A DNA stretch of 64,000 nucleotides from Falsiroseomonas selenitidurans (GTDB taxonomy: Bacteria > Pseudomonadota > Alphaproteobacteria > Acetobacterales > Acetobacteraceae), in contig NZ_JAAVNE010000007.1 of NCBI RefSeq assembly GCF_012103215.1, positions 62,001 to 126,000 on the forward strand. The letters are read 5' to 3'. The position numbers and the translations under genes were made by a program. Positions 42,985 to 55,700 of this stretch are shown here, one piece after another; the stretch's first letter is position 1, and every line of letters begins with the position of its first letter. Under the pieces are notes generated by a model. The model was given only the letters and a program-made list of their open reading frames with translations. It searched no databases and was not told where the DNA came from.

Positions 42985-43985
42985 GGCCGCGGCTGGGCTT
43001 CCTCGGCACGGGCTGGATCGGCCGGCACCGGATGCAGGCGATCGCCGAGGCCGGCGTCGCGGAGATCGTCGCCCTCGCCGATCCGGATGAGGCCTGCGCG
43101 GCGGCGGCGTTGGCCGTGGCGCCGCAAGCCCACCGCGTGGCGGATCTGGAGGCATTGCTGGCGCTTGGGCTGGACGGCCTGGTGATCGCGACGCCGAGCG
43201 CCCTGCACGCGGCGCAATCCATCCGGGCGTTGCAGGCCGGCCTCGCCGTGTTCTGCCAGAAGCCGCTGGGCCGCAGCGCGGCGGAGGTGCGCGCGGTGGT
43301 GCAGGCGGCGCGGGCGGCGGACCGGCTGCTGGCGGTCGATCTCTCCTACCGCGCGACTGAGGCCATGCAGCGCATCCGCGCGCTGGTGCAGGGCGGCGTG
43401 CTGGGCCGCGTGCAGGCGATCGACCTGACCTTCCACAATGCCTATGGGCCGGACAAGCCGTGGTTCCGCGACCGTGCGCAATCCGGCGGCGGCTGCGTGA
43501 TGGATCTCGGCGTGCACCTGGTGGACCTGGCGCTGTGGACGCTGGACTTCCCGGAGGTGGCGGAGGTCTCGGCCGATCTCTTCGCGGGCGGGGAGAAGCT
43601 GGCGCCCGGCGCGGCGGCGGTGGAGGATCTGGCGCTGGCGACGCTGCGCCTGGCCAACGGCACGGTGGTGCGGCTGGCCTGTTCCTGGTGGCTGCATGCC
43701 GGCCAGGATGCGGTGATCGAGGCCGCCTTCCACGGCCGCGACGGCGCCGCGATGCTGCGCAACATCGCCGGCTCCTTCTACGATTTCGAGGCCACGCATT
43801 GCCGCGGCACGGCGCGGGACGTGCTGTGCGCGCCGCCCGATGCCTGGGGCGGGCGTGCCGCCGTGGCCTGGGCGGGGCAGCTGGCGGCGGCGAACCGCTT
43901 CGATCCTGCCGCGTTGCACTTCATTGACGTCGCCGCGGTGCTCGACCGCATCCATGGCGGCGTCCCAGCGGCCATCCGGGGGTGA
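42981..43985 (+). CDS. Gfo/Idh/MocA-family oxidoreductase
   Basis: A 334-residue NAD(P)-dependent sugar oxidoreductase. It shows the Rossmann motif LGFLGTGWIGRHRMQAIAEA, the substrate motif VFCQKPLGRSAAEV (EKP-like, here QKP) and the C-domain GGGCVMDLGVHLVDLALW. The His in GVHLVD is the usual catalytic acid region. It would oxidise or reduce a sugar or sugar nucleotide. QKP in place of the common EKP keeps the lysine. It overlaps both neighbours by four bases. Confidence 0.9.
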   Translation: MRPRLGFLGTGWIGRHRMQAIAEAGVAEIVALADPDEACAAAALAVAPQAHRVADLEALLALGLDGLVIATPSALHAAQSIRALQAGLAVFCQKPLGRSAAEVRAVVQAARAADRLLAVDLSYRATEAMQRIRALVQGGVLGRVQAIDLTFHNAYGPDKPWFRDRAQSGGGCVMDLGVHLVDLALWTLDFPEVAEVSADLFAGGEKLAPGAAAVEDLALATLRLANGTVVRLACSWWLHAGQDAVIEAAFHGRDGAAMLRNIAGSFYDFEATHCRGTARDVLCAPPDAWGGRAAVAWAGQLAAANRFDPAALHFIDVAAVLDRIHGGVPAAIRG

Positions 43986-45093
43986 CGCCAGTGTCCAGCA
44001 TTCTCGTCACCGGCGGTGCCGGCTTCATCGGGCGCGAGGTCTGCCATGAACTGGTGTCGCGCGGCCATCGCGTGCGCGTGCTGGATTCGCTGATCGACCA
44101 GGTGCACGGGGCGGATCAGCCCGTCGACCTGCGCGGGGTGGAGCTGCGGCGCGGCGATGTGCGCGACCGCGCGGCGGTGGAAGCGGCGCTGCAGGGCGTG
44201 GACGCCGTGGTGCACCTGGCGGCGGAAGTCGGCGTCGGGCAGAGCATGTACGAGATCGCGCGCTATGTCGGCAGCAACGACCTTGGCACCGCCGTGCTGC
44301 TGGAGGCGATGATCGACCGCCCGGTGCAACGCATCGTCGTCGCTTCCTCCATGAGCGTCTATGGCGAGGGCCGCTACGAGACGGCGGATGGCCGGCGCGT
44401 GGCGGATGCGCGGCGCAGCGCGCGGCAGGTGGCCGAGGGCCGCTGGGAACTGACGACACCGGAGGGCGAGGCGCTGCACCCCGTGCCGACCGATGAGGCG
44501 AAGCCGGTGGATCTCGCTTCCATCTACGCGCTGACCAAATACGTGCAGGAACAGGCGGTGCTGGTGTTCGGCCGCGCCTATCGGCGCGACGCGGTGGCGC
44601 TGCGGCTGTTCAACGTGTTCGGCCCGGGGCAGGCACTGGGCAACCCCTATACCGGCGTGCTGGCCAACTTCGCCTCCCGCATCGCCAGCGGCCAGGCGCC
44701 GACGATCTTCGAGGATGGCGCGCAGCAGCGCGACTTCGTGCATGTGCGCGACGTGGCGCGGGCCTTCCGCCTGGCGGTGGAAACGCCCGGCCTGCGCGAC
44801 GTCACGCTCAACATCGGCAGCGGCCGCGCCTATGCCATCGACGAGGTGGCGCGGATGGTGGCGCGGGCGATGGACCGGCAGGACCTGGCGCCGGAGATCA
44901 TGCACAAGGCCCGCGCCGGGGACATCCGCAACTGCTTCGCCGATATCGGCCGCGCCCGCGCGCTGCTGGGCTTCGCGCCGGCGCAGGTGCTGGAGGAGTC
45001 GCTCGGCGAACTGGCCGCCTGGGTCGCCTCCCAGAAGGTGGTGGACCGCAACGCGGAGATGCGACGGCAGCTTGAGGCCCGGGGCCTCGTGGC

Positions 45094-45097
<4 letters not shown>
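43982..45097 (+). CDS. NAD-dependent sugar-nucleotide epimerase (extended SDR, dTDP-L-rhamnose 4-epimerase-like)
   Basis: A 371-residue extended SDR from GTG 43982 (a GTG at 43991 is an alternative). It carries ILVTGGAGFIGREVC, VVHLAAEVGVGQSMYEIARY, VVASSMSVYGEG and the catalytic SIYALTKYVQEQ (YxxxK). The long insert after SVYGEG and the ending DIRNCFADIGRARALLGF resemble dTDP-rhamnose 4-epimerases. The product would be a 6-deoxy sugar such as 6-deoxytalose, but substrate assignment needs biochemistry. Confidence 0.88.
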
Positions 45098-47090
<1,993 letters not shown>

Positions 47091-47094
<4 letters not shown>

Positions 47095-48176
47095 CGCCGC
47101 GCCATGTGCTCATGACGGTGGATGCCGTCGGCGGCGTGTGGCGCTACGCGATGGATCTGTGCCGCGCGCTGAACGATGCGCGGGTGCGTGTGCTGCTGGT
47201 CGGCCTCGGGCCGCCGCCCGGCACCGCGCAGGGCGCGGAGGCGGCTTCGCTGCCGGGCACGCGGCTGCAGTGGCTGGACGCGCCGCTGGACTGGATGGCG
47301 CCGGACGCCGCCGCGCTGGTTGGCGTGCCGGATGAACTGGCGGCGCTGGCGGCGCGGGCGGGGGTGGATCTGCTGCACCTCAACCTGCCGTCCCAGGCGG
47401 CGGGGCTGCGGACGGAGCGGCCGGTGCTCATCGTCTCGCACTCCTGCCTGCCGAGCTGGTGGGCGGCGATGCGGGGCACGGCGCTGCCTGCCGAATGGGC
47501 GTGGCAGTGGCGCCTGAATGCCGCGGGTCTGGCGCGGGCCGAGGCCGTGGTGGCGCCCAGCGCGAGCCACGCCGCCGCACTGCGCGCCACCTATGCGCCG
47601 GAAGGCCGCATCCGCGTGGTGCCGAATGCCGCGGCGGTCACGCCCGGCGCGGGACCGCGCGAGCTCCTGGTGCTCGCCGCGGCGCGCTGGTGGGACGAGG
47701 CCAAGGGCGGCGCGCTGCTGGATGAAGCCGCCGCGCGCAGCCCCTGGCCGGTGCAGGCCGCGGGCGCGCTGCGCGGCGACAACGGCGCGGCCTTCACGTT
47801 TCACCACGCCACCGCACTTGGCCCGCTTCCCGCGGAGGATCTCCGCAACCGGATGCGCCGCGCCGCGGTCTTCGCCTCGCCTTCCCGCTACGAGCCCTTC
47901 GGCCTGGCGGCCCTGGAAGCGGCGCAGGCGGGCGCGGCGCTGGTGCTGGCGGAGATCCCGACCTATCGCGAGATCTGGGACGGGGCTGCGGAATTCGCGG
48001 CCGACGCGGGATGCCTCGCCGCCGCACTGCATCGCCTGGCCAGCGACCCCGCTTTGCTGCACCGTCGCGCCGCACAGGCGCGGGAGCGTGCGGCGCGCTT
48101 CACCCCCGATCGGCAACTTGCCGCGCTGCTGGCCGCTTATGCCGCGGCGGCCGCTGCGGCCTGCCCTGCGGAGTAG
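47091..48176 (+). CDS. GT4-family glycosyltransferase
   Basis: A 361-residue GT-B fold enzyme. The N-terminal VLMTVDAVGGVWRYAMDLCRAL is typical of GT4 acceptor domains. The donor domain has VVAPSASHAAAL, IRVVPNAAAV and the sugar-nucleotide motif FASPSRYEPFGLAALEAAQAG, with the E-x7-E glutamates. It would add a sugar from a nucleotide donor during glycan assembly at the inner membrane. It overlaps the fusion gene by four bases. Confidence 0.9.
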
Positions 48177-48178
48177 CC

Positions 48179-49282
48179 ATGCGCTTCCTGTTCTACACGC
48201 ATTCCCTCGTCTCCGACTGGAACCACGGCAACGCGCATTTCCTGCGCGGCGTGATGCGCGAACTGGTCTCGCTGGGCCACCAGGCGCTGGCGCTGGAACC
48301 CGCCGGCGGGTGGAGCCGGCGCAACCTGGAGGAGCAGGCCGGCCTGCAGGCGGCGGAGCGCTTCGCCGAGGATTTCCCGGAGCTGGAAAGCCGCATCTAC
48401 GACGCGGATTTCGACCACGCGGCGATGGTCGCGCAGGCCGATGTGGTGGTGGTGCATGAATGGACCGACCCGGCGCTGGTGGCCCGGCTCGGCCGGCTGC
48501 GCCGCGCCGGCGGGCGCTTCTGCCTGCTGTTCCACGACACGCACCACCGTGCCGTCTCGGACGAGGAGGCGATCGCCGGGATGATGCTGCAGGATTACGA
48601 CGCGGTGCTGGCCTTCGGCGAGACGCTGCGCGAACGCTACCTGGCCACCGGCTGGGGCCGCCGTGTCTTCACCTGGCACGAGGCGGCGGATGACCGCCTG
48701 TTCCACCCGATCGACACGCCGCGGCAGCGCGACCTCGTGTGGATCGGCAATTGGGGCGATGACGAGCGGACCGAGGAACTGCACCGCTTCCTGATCGAGC
48801 CCACGGCGGCGCTGGGCCTCAGCGGCACGGTGCATGGCGTGCGCTGGCCGGAGCCGGCACTGGCGGCGCTGCGCGAGGCCGGGCTGGACTATCGCGGCTG
48901 GCTGCCCAATGCCGCCGTGCCGCGCGCCTTCGCGCAGCACCGGCTGACGCTGCACATCCCCCGCCGCCCCTATGTCGCCGCGCTGCCCGGCATCCCGACC
49001 ATCCGGGTGTTCGAGGCGCTGGCCTGCGGCATACCGCTGATCTGCGCGCCCTGGTCGGATGCGGAAGGGCTGTTCACGCCGGGCCAGGACTTCCTGATGG
49101 CGGGCGACGGCACGGCGATGCGGGGCTGCATCCGCGACGTGCTGAATGACCCCGCGCTTGCCGCCTCCCTCGTCCGCTCCGGCCTCGCGACGATCCGCGC
49201 GCGCCACACCTGCCGGCACCGGGTGGAGGAATTGCTGGCGATTCTGGCCACGCTGGCGGCGCCGGCGGAGGCGGTGCCATGA
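48179..49282 (+). CDS. CgeB-like glycosyltransferase 1
   Basis: A 367-residue protein starting MRFLFYTHSLVSDWNHGNAH, with HFLRGVMRELVSLGHQ and the late donor-site region IPTIRVFEALACGIPLICAPW and HRVEELLAIL. CgeB-type proteins are GT-B enzymes named from the Bacillus spore crust locus. It is the first of three related tandem genes. The middle part contains FHDTHHRAVSDEE and RDLVWIGNWGDDERTEEL. Acceptor and donor are unknown. Confidence 0.82.
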   Translation: MRFLFYTHSLVSDWNHGNAHFLRGVMRELVSLGHQALALEPAGGWSRRNLEEQAGLQAAERFAEDFPELESRIYDADFDHAAMVAQADVVVVHEWTDPALVARLGRLRRAGGRFCLLFHDTHHRAVSDEEAIAGMMLQDYDAVLAFGETLRERYLATGWGRRVFTWHEAADDRLFHPIDTPRQRDLVWIGNWGDDERTEELHRFLIEPTAALGLSGTVHGVRWPEPALAALREAGLDYRGWLPNAAVPRAFAQHRLTLHIPRRPYVAALPGIPTIRVFEALACGIPLICAPWSDAEGLFTPGQDFLMAGDGTAMRGCIRDVLNDPALAASLVRSGLATIRARHTCRHRVEELLAILATLAAPAEAVP

Positions 49283-50373
49283 GGATCGCCTTCTACGGAT
49301 CGAGCCTGCTGTCCTCCTACTGGAACGGCGCCGCCACCTACTACCGCGGCCTGCTGCGCGCCCTGGCCGCGCATGGCCACGCCATCACCTTCTACGAACC
49401 CGATGCCTTCGGCCGGCAGCAGCACCGCGACATCGAGCCGCCGGACTGGTGCCGCGTGGTGGTGTATCCGGCGACACCGCAGGGCGTGGCGCAGGCGGCC
49501 GCGGCGGCGGCCGGTGCCGAGGCGGTGGTGAAGGCAAGCGGCGTCGGCTACGCCGATGATGCGCTGCTGCGCGCGGTGCTGGACGCGGCGCCGCCACGGG
49601 CGCTGCGCCTCTTCTGGGATGTCGATGCGCCGGCGACGCTGGCGGCGTTGCGCGCCGCGCCGGATCATCCCGGCCACGCCGCGCTGCGCGAGCTGGACCT
49701 GGTGCTGACCTATGGCGGCGGCGATCCGGTGGTCACCGCGTATCGTGAGCTGGGCGCGGCGGATTGCGTGCCGGTCTACAACGCGCTGGACCCCACCACG
49801 CATCATCCGGTGCCGGGCGATGCGCGCTTCGCCGCCGACCTCGGCTTCCTCGGCAACCGTCTGCCGGACCGGGAGGCGCGGGTGGAGGAATTCTTCCTGG
49901 CCACGGCCGAGGCACTGCCGGCGCGCCGCTTCCTGCTCGGCGGCGCGGGGTGGGAAGCGCGCGGCCTGCCGGCCAATGTGCGCCATCTCGGCCATGTGCC
50001 GACCGCCGCGCACAACGCCTTCAACGCCACGCCCACGGCGGTGCTGAACATCAACCGCGCCAGCATGGCGGCCACCGGCTTCTCCCCGCCCACGCGGGTG
50101 TTCGAGGCGGCGGGCGCCGGCGCCTGCCTCATCACCGATGACTGGCCCGGCATCGCGATGTTCCTGCAACCGGGGGAGGAGGTGCTGGTGGCACGCGATG
50201 GGCGCGATGTGGCCGAGCATCTGGCGGCGCTGCACCCGGCGCGTGCCGGCGCCATCGGCCGCGCCGCGCTGCGCCGCGTGCTGGCCGAACACACCTATGA
50301 ACGCCGCGCCGTGCTGGTGGACCTGCTGCTGCGCCGCGCGCTGGCGGCGAAGGCGGAGGGCGTGATGGCATGA
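49279..50373 (+). CDS. CgeB-like glycosyltransferase 2
   Basis: A 364-residue relative of the preceding protein, starting MRIAFYGSSLLSSYWNGAAT, with YYRGLLRALAAHGHAITFYE. The central region is LFWDVDAPATLAAL, then DLGFLGNRLPDREARVEEFF and the donor-side FSPPTRVFEAAGAGACLITDDW. The conserved order (fold start, DVDAPAT, LGNRxPDR, RVFEAA) is shared with the next gene. It overlaps both neighbours by four bases, so all three are translated together. Confidence 0.84.
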   Translation: MRIAFYGSSLLSSYWNGAATYYRGLLRALAAHGHAITFYEPDAFGRQQHRDIEPPDWCRVVVYPATPQGVAQAAAAAAGAEAVVKASGVGYADDALLRAVLDAAPPRALRLFWDVDAPATLAALRAAPDHPGHAALRELDLVLTYGGGDPVVTAYRELGAADCVPVYNALDPTTHHPVPGDARFAADLGFLGNRLPDREARVEEFFLATAEALPARRFLLGGAGWEARGLPANVRHLGHVPTAAHNAFNATPTAVLNINRASMAATGFSPPTRVFEAAGAGACLITDDWPGIAMFLQPGEEVLVARDGRDVAEHLAALHPARAGAIGRAALRRVLAEHTYERRAVLVDLLLRRALAAKAEGVMA

Positions 50374-51452
50374 ACCTCCTCGTGCTCGGGCTCTCGCTCT
50401 CCTCCTCCTGGGGCAATGGCCACGCCACCACCTTCCGCGCCCTGCTGCGCGGCTGGCAGGCGCTCGGCCATCGCGCCACCTTCCTGGAACGTGACGCGCC
50501 CTGGTACGCCGCGCATCGCGACCTGCCGGCACCGGATTTCTGCGGCTTCGCCCTTTACGGGGATGTGGCGGGCCTGCTGGCGCGGCATGGCGCGGCGATC
50601 GCGCAGGCCGATGCCGTGCTGATCGGCTCCTTCGTCCCCGACGGCGTCGCGGTGATCGATGCGGTGGCGCGGATCGCGCGCGGGCCCGTCTGCTTCTACG
50701 ACATCGACACGCCGGTGACGCTGGCCCGCCTGGCGCGGGGCGAGGAAGCGTATCTGGCGGCGCGGCAGATCCCCGGCTTCGACGCCTATTTCTCTTTCAC
50801 CGGCGGGCCGCTCCTGCACCGGCTGGAAGCGCAGTACGGCGCACGGCGCGCCCTGCCGCTGTATTGTTCGGTGGAGCCGGAGCGCTATCGCCACACGGGC
50901 GCCGCGCCGCGCTGGGACCTCGGCTATCTCGGCACCTACAGCGCCGACCGGCAGCCGGTGCTGGAGCGCCTGCTGATCGAGCCGGCGCGGCGCCTGCCGC
51001 ATCGCCGCTTCGTCGTCGCCGGGCCGCAATACCCGGAGGACATCGCCTGGCCGCCGAACGTGCAGCGCATCGCGCATCTGCCGCCGGACGCGCATGCGGA
51101 ATTCTACAGCGCGCAGCGCCACACGCTGAACGTCACCCGCGCCGACATGGTGGCGGCCGGCTGGTCGCCCAGCGTGCGGCTGTTCGAGGCCGCCGCCGTC
51201 GGCACGCCCCTCCTCTCCGATGTGTGGGAGGGGCTGGAGGCGCTGCTGCCGGATGCCGTGCACCTGGTGCGGGACGCGGCGGATGTGGTGGCGGCGCTGG
51301 AGGCGCCGGAGGACGGCGCGCGCCAGGCCATGGCCGCCCGCGCCCGGCGGATCGTGCTGGAGGGCCATACCGGCCAGGTGCGGGCGGGTGAACTGGCGCA
51401 GGCCCTGGGCAGCCTGGCGGCGCCGCGGCCGGCCCTGGCGGCGGGGGGCTGA
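50370..51452 (+). CDS. CgeB-like glycosyltransferase 3
   Basis: A 360-residue third member, starting MNLLVLGLSLSSSWGNGHAT, with TFRALLRGWQALGHRATFLE, then CFYDIDTPVTLARL, WDLGYLGTYSADRQPVLERL and WSPSVRLFEAAAVGTPLLSD. It is closer to copy 2 than to copy 1 in the DIDTPVT/DVDAPAT and LGxxxxDR landmarks. Tandem retention suggests each adds a different residue of one repeat unit. Confidence 0.84.
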   Translation: MNLLVLGLSLSSSWGNGHATTFRALLRGWQALGHRATFLERDAPWYAAHRDLPAPDFCGFALYGDVAGLLARHGAAIAQADAVLIGSFVPDGVAVIDAVARIARGPVCFYDIDTPVTLARLARGEEAYLAARQIPGFDAYFSFTGGPLLHRLEAQYGARRALPLYCSVEPERYRHTGAAPRWDLGYLGTYSADRQPVLERLLIEPARRLPHRRFVVAGPQYPEDIAWPPNVQRIAHLPPDAHAEFYSAQRHTLNVTRADMVAAGWSPSVRLFEAAAVGTPLLSDVWEGLEALLPDAVHLVRDAADVVAALEAPEDGARQAMAARARRIVLEGHTGQVRAGELAQALGSLAAPRPALAAGG

Positions 51453-51457
51453 GGCCC

Positions 51458-52492
51458 ATGGCATCCCAGCGCAGGGCGGCGCCACGGCGCCAGGATGATG
51501 GCGGCGGCGCGGCGCCGGCCCGGCGCCGCGTGCTGGTGGCGGGCGGCGCCGGCTTCCTCGGCGGGCATCTCTGCGCCTTGCTGCTGCGCCAGGGGCATGA
51601 GGTGATCGCGCTGGACAGCCTGCAGACCGGGCTGATGGCCAACCTGGCGCCGCTGCTGGAGCATCCGCGGTTCCGCTTCATCCACCATGACATCTGCGAC
51701 AGGCTGCACGACGCGCCTTCGGTGGACCAGGTGTTCAACCTGGCCTGCCCGGCCTCCCCGCCGCAGTACCAGGCGGACCCGGTGCATACCATGCTGACCA
51801 ATGTGCTGGGCACGCACAACCTGCTGGAGTTGGCCGCCGGCTGCGGTGCGCGCTTCCTGCAGGCCTCCACCAGCGAGGTCTATGGCGACCCGGAACAGCA
51901 TCCGCAGACCGAGGCCTATCGCGGCCATGTCTCCCCCACCGGCCCGCGCGCCTGCTACGACGAAGGCAAGCGCGCGGCGGAGACGCTGTGCTTCGACATG
52001 CTGCGGCTCGGCCGCGTCGATGCGCGGGTGGTGCGCATCTTCAACACCTATGGCCCGCGCATGCGTGCCGATGACGGGCGCATCGTCTCCAACTTCATCT
52101 GCCAGGCGCTGGCCGGGGAGCCGCTGACGATCTACGGCAGCGGCACGCAGACCCGCTCCTTCTGCTTCGTCAGTGATTTGATCCGCGGCATGGCGGCGCT
52201 GATGGCGCTGCCCGACAATCCCCGGGAGCCGGTGAACCTCGGCAATCCCGGGGAACGCAGCATCGCCGAGATCGCGGAGCTGGTGCGGTCGATGACCAAC
52301 TCGGCCTCCCGCATCGTACACCGGCCGCTGCCGGTGGATGATCCGCGGCGTCGCTGCCCGGATATCGGGCGTGCCCGGGCGCTGCTCGGCTGGCAGCCGG
52401 AGGTGGCGCTGGAGGATGGGCTGCGGCCGACCATCGCCTGGTTCGCCGGTGCCGGGGCACCGAAGCGCCTGCCCGCCGCCGCGGCGCCCTGA
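51458..52492 (+). CDS. UDP-glucuronate decarboxylase-like extended SDR (UXS family)
   Basis: A 344-residue protein with the UXS landmarks VLVAGGAGFLGGHLCALLL, NLACPASPPQYQADPV, STSEVYGDPEQHPQTEAYRG and GPRACYDEGKRAAETLCF (YxxxK). This combination is quite specific for UDP-glucuronate decarboxylases that make UDP-xylose. A short Arg/Gly-rich N-terminal tail precedes the fold. It closes the glycan operon, five bases after the third CgeB-like gene, and would supply a pentose donor. Confidence 0.86.
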   Translation: MASQRRAAPRRQDDGGGAAPARRRVLVAGGAGFLGGHLCALLLRQGHEVIALDSLQTGLMANLAPLLEHPRFRFIHHDICDRLHDAPSVDQVFNLACPASPPQYQADPVHTMLTNVLGTHNLLELAAGCGARFLQASTSEVYGDPEQHPQTEAYRGHVSPTGPRACYDEGKRAAETLCFDMLRLGRVDARVVRIFNTYGPRMRADDGRIVSNFICQALAGEPLTIYGSGTQTRSFCFVSDLIRGMAALMALPDNPREPVNLGNPGERSIAEIAELVRSMTNSASRIVHRPLPVDDPRRRCPDIGRARALLGWQPEVALEDGLRPTIAWFAGAGAPKRLPAAAAP

Positions 52493-52732
52493 AGTCACAC
52501 ACCAACTGATGCAAGGTTGAGCGGCCGCAGCGGGCGGATCCGGCCGCTTGCCACATTCTTGCCTTAGATAGCCTGTGGAACGGGTGCGACTAGCGGCAAG
52601 CGCAGTTTTAGCCTGATTAGTATCACCCTATGGGAAAGGCGATACAAACACGACGGCGGGCGCTCATTTATTTGACCCTATTCGGCCTATTTGGCACGCC
52701 ACAGCGAAGCTTCTCACTTCTATACCCGTGGG

Positions 52733-55700
52733 ATGAAGCGAGACGAGGGTGGGGGCTTGTGGATGGCGGGTGCCGGTCACGGCGAAGCCACGTCTGGCGT
52801 GCGGCAGGAGGATGACCGGGTCGCCCTGGTCGTGCTGGCTGGCGGCACGCGGGCCTGTGCTGCCCTTCTGGCACGTCTGCCGGCGGCAGACGGCCTGCCC
52901 GCGATCCTGGTTCTGCCGGGCGAGTTGGCGGCCGAGACGATGCGCGCCGCCCTGGCCACGGCAGCGCCGATGCCCGTGCTGCTGGCGGAGGCCGGCATGG
53001 TTCTGCGTCGGAACCGGATCCACCTGGTCCCGCGCGGCCTTGGCCTCGCGGCGCGGCAGGACCGGCTGGAGGCGGCGCCGGGTGGCTCGGTCGAGGATCT
53101 GATGGGCGCGGTGGCGCGGCGCGGCGCGGCGACCGGCGTGCTGCTGGAAGGCGCTGAACCGGCGGCGGTGGCGGCGCTGGTCGCGCTGAAGCGGGCGGGC
53201 GGCCGCCTGCTGGTGCAGGCGCCGCCGGAGGGGGCGCCGGGGGCAGGGGCGCCTGGCGCGGATGCGGTGCTGACGGCGCCCGAGATCGCCGCCGTGCTGG
53301 CGGCGGCGCAGCCGATGCCGCCCGCATCCAGGCCGGATGCCGAACCGGTCCCCGGAACCGCCGCCTGGCAGGTGCTGGACGGCATCGCCGCCCTGGTTCT
53401 GGACGAGGCGCTGGCCATCCGCTTCTTCACCCCCGGCGCCCGCGCGCTGCTCCGGCTGGCTCCCGGCGCTGTCGGCCGGCCGCTGGCCGATCTGGCGCCG
53501 CTGTCGAAGGACCCGGCCCTGCTGGACGATGCGCGCGCCGTGCTGGACGGCGCTGCCGAGGAGGTGCGGGACGTGCCGGGACCCGGCGGCGCCTGGTTCC
53601 TGCGCCGCATCCGCGCCACGGGGCAGGGTCTCGTCGTCAGCTATGCCGAGGTGACGGCGCTGCGCCGCGCCGGCGAGGCGGCGGAAGCGGCACGCCTGCA
53701 TCTGGAGGCGATCCTGCGCGCCATCCGGCTGCCGCTGGTGGTGCTGGACCCGGGGCGGCGCATCCTGCAGGCCAATCCGCGCTTCATCGCGCTGTTCGGC
53801 GGCATCGAGCCCGGCGCCCCGCTGCCGCCGACGCTGGCCGCGGCGTTGCGCGGCACGCCGGCGCTCGATGCCGTGCTGGCCGCCGCGCCGGGCGCGCCGG
53901 AGGCGGTGGAGGATTGCGTGGTGGAGGTGATGCTGCCGCGGGCCGGGCCGCGCATCCTGCAACTGGCTGCCAGCCGGCTGCCCGGCGCACCGCCCAAGGC
54001 GCTGCTGACGATGAAGGACATCACGGAGCGTGCCCGGCTGGCGGAACGGCTGGAGGGCGCGCGCGCCGCGGCCGAACAGGCCGACCGCGACAAGTCGCGC
54101 TTCCTGGCGGCCGCCAGCCACGACCTGCGCCAGCCGCTGCAGAGCATGAGCATGCTGCACGGGCTGCTGGCGGCGAAGGCGAGCGACCCGGCCATGCTGA
54201 AGCTGATCGGCCGGCTGGACGAGACGATCGATGCGATGTCCGGCATCCTGGACGCGCTGCTCGACATCAACCAGATGGAAGCCGGGCGCATCCACGCCGC
54301 CGTGGCGCCAGTGCCGCTGGGCGCGCTGCTGGCCAGCCTGGACCGTGAATTCGCCGAGGTGGCGCGCGCCGCCGGGCTGGGCTGGCGCCTGGTGCCGAGC
54401 GACGCGGTGGTGCTGACGGATGCGCGGCTGCTGCGGCAGATCCTGCGCAACCTGGTGTCCAACGCGCTGAAATACACGCGCCGCGGCCGCATCCTGGTGG
54501 GCTGCCGGCGCGCCGGGGCGATGCTGCGGATCGAGGTGTGGGACACCGGCATCGGCATTCCGGCGACGCAGACGCAGAAGGTGTTCGAGGAGTTCCACCA
54601 GATCAACAACCCGGCCCGCGCGCGCAGCCTGGGGCTCGGCCTGGGCCTGGCCATCGCGCGGCGCCTGGCCGACCTGCTGGGGCACCGCATCGGCGTCCGC
54701 TCCCGCGAGCAGGTCGGCTCCGTCTTCCATATCGACGTGCCGCTGACCGGGGGCGCCGAGGCGCAGGGGCCCGGGCACCAGACGAGGATGGCGGAGCCCT
54801 GGACGGCATCGCGCATCCTGGTGATCGAGGATGATCCGGCGGTGGGCGACGCGGTGCTGATGCTGCTGCAACAGGCGGGCTACGAGGTGATGCTTGCCGG
54901 CGACGGCGCGCAGGCCATCGCGATGGCCGCGCAATCGCCGCCTGCGCTCATCATCACCGACTTCAACCTGCCGGGCGCCTTCAACGGCGCCGAGCTGACG
55001 CTGCAGCTGCGCCAGCTTCTGCACACGCCGCCCGCGGCGATCATCCTGACCGGCGATACCTCCGCCGGGGCGCTGCGCGCGATCCGGCTGCTCGACGTGG
55101 CGCATGTGCCGAAGCCGGTGCGGGCGGATGACCTGCTGGCGCGGGTGCGCCGGCTGCTGCCTGCGGCGGCAGAGCCGCCACCGCGCGAGACACTCTTCCG
55201 CGCGCCAGCGGCGGGCGAGCAGCCGGCGCCGGCCGCCCTGGAGGAAGCCCAGGCGCCCGCGCCACGGCCCGCCGCCGGGCGGGACCGGGTCTTCATCGTC
55301 GACGACGATGCCGTGCTGCGCCGCGTCGTGGCGGAATGGCTCGGCGCGAATGGCTGGCAGGTGGAGACCTTCGGCTCGGCCGAGGCCTTCCTCAAGGCCG
55401 ACGCGCCGGGCCGGCGCGGCTGCGTCCTGGTGGATGCCGTGATGCCGGCGATGGACGGCATCGCGCTGCTGGAGGCGTTGCGCCCGCATGCGCGGCGCCT
55501 GCCGGCGATCATGGTGACCGGGCATGGCGATGTCCGCATGGCGGTGCAGGCGATGGCGGCCGGCGCCACCGACTTCATCGAGAAGCCGATGCTGCGCGAG
55601 GACCTGCTGCGCAGCATCCACCGCGCCATGGCGCTGATCGCCGACCAGGCAGGGGAGGTGGCGGCGCGGGCGGAGATGGCGGGGCGCCTGGCCCGGCTGA

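Noticed and set aside
40867..43155. 762-codon extension of the EEP-family gene through the intergenic region
   Set aside because: The added N-terminal part is Arg/Pro/His-rich and antisense to the MDR dehydrogenase; the fold begins after ATG 41796.
52763..53230. Functional CheB methylesterase domain at the N-terminus of the hybrid kinase
   Set aside because: The catalytic serine motif and histidine are not present, so only fold-level similarity is claimed.
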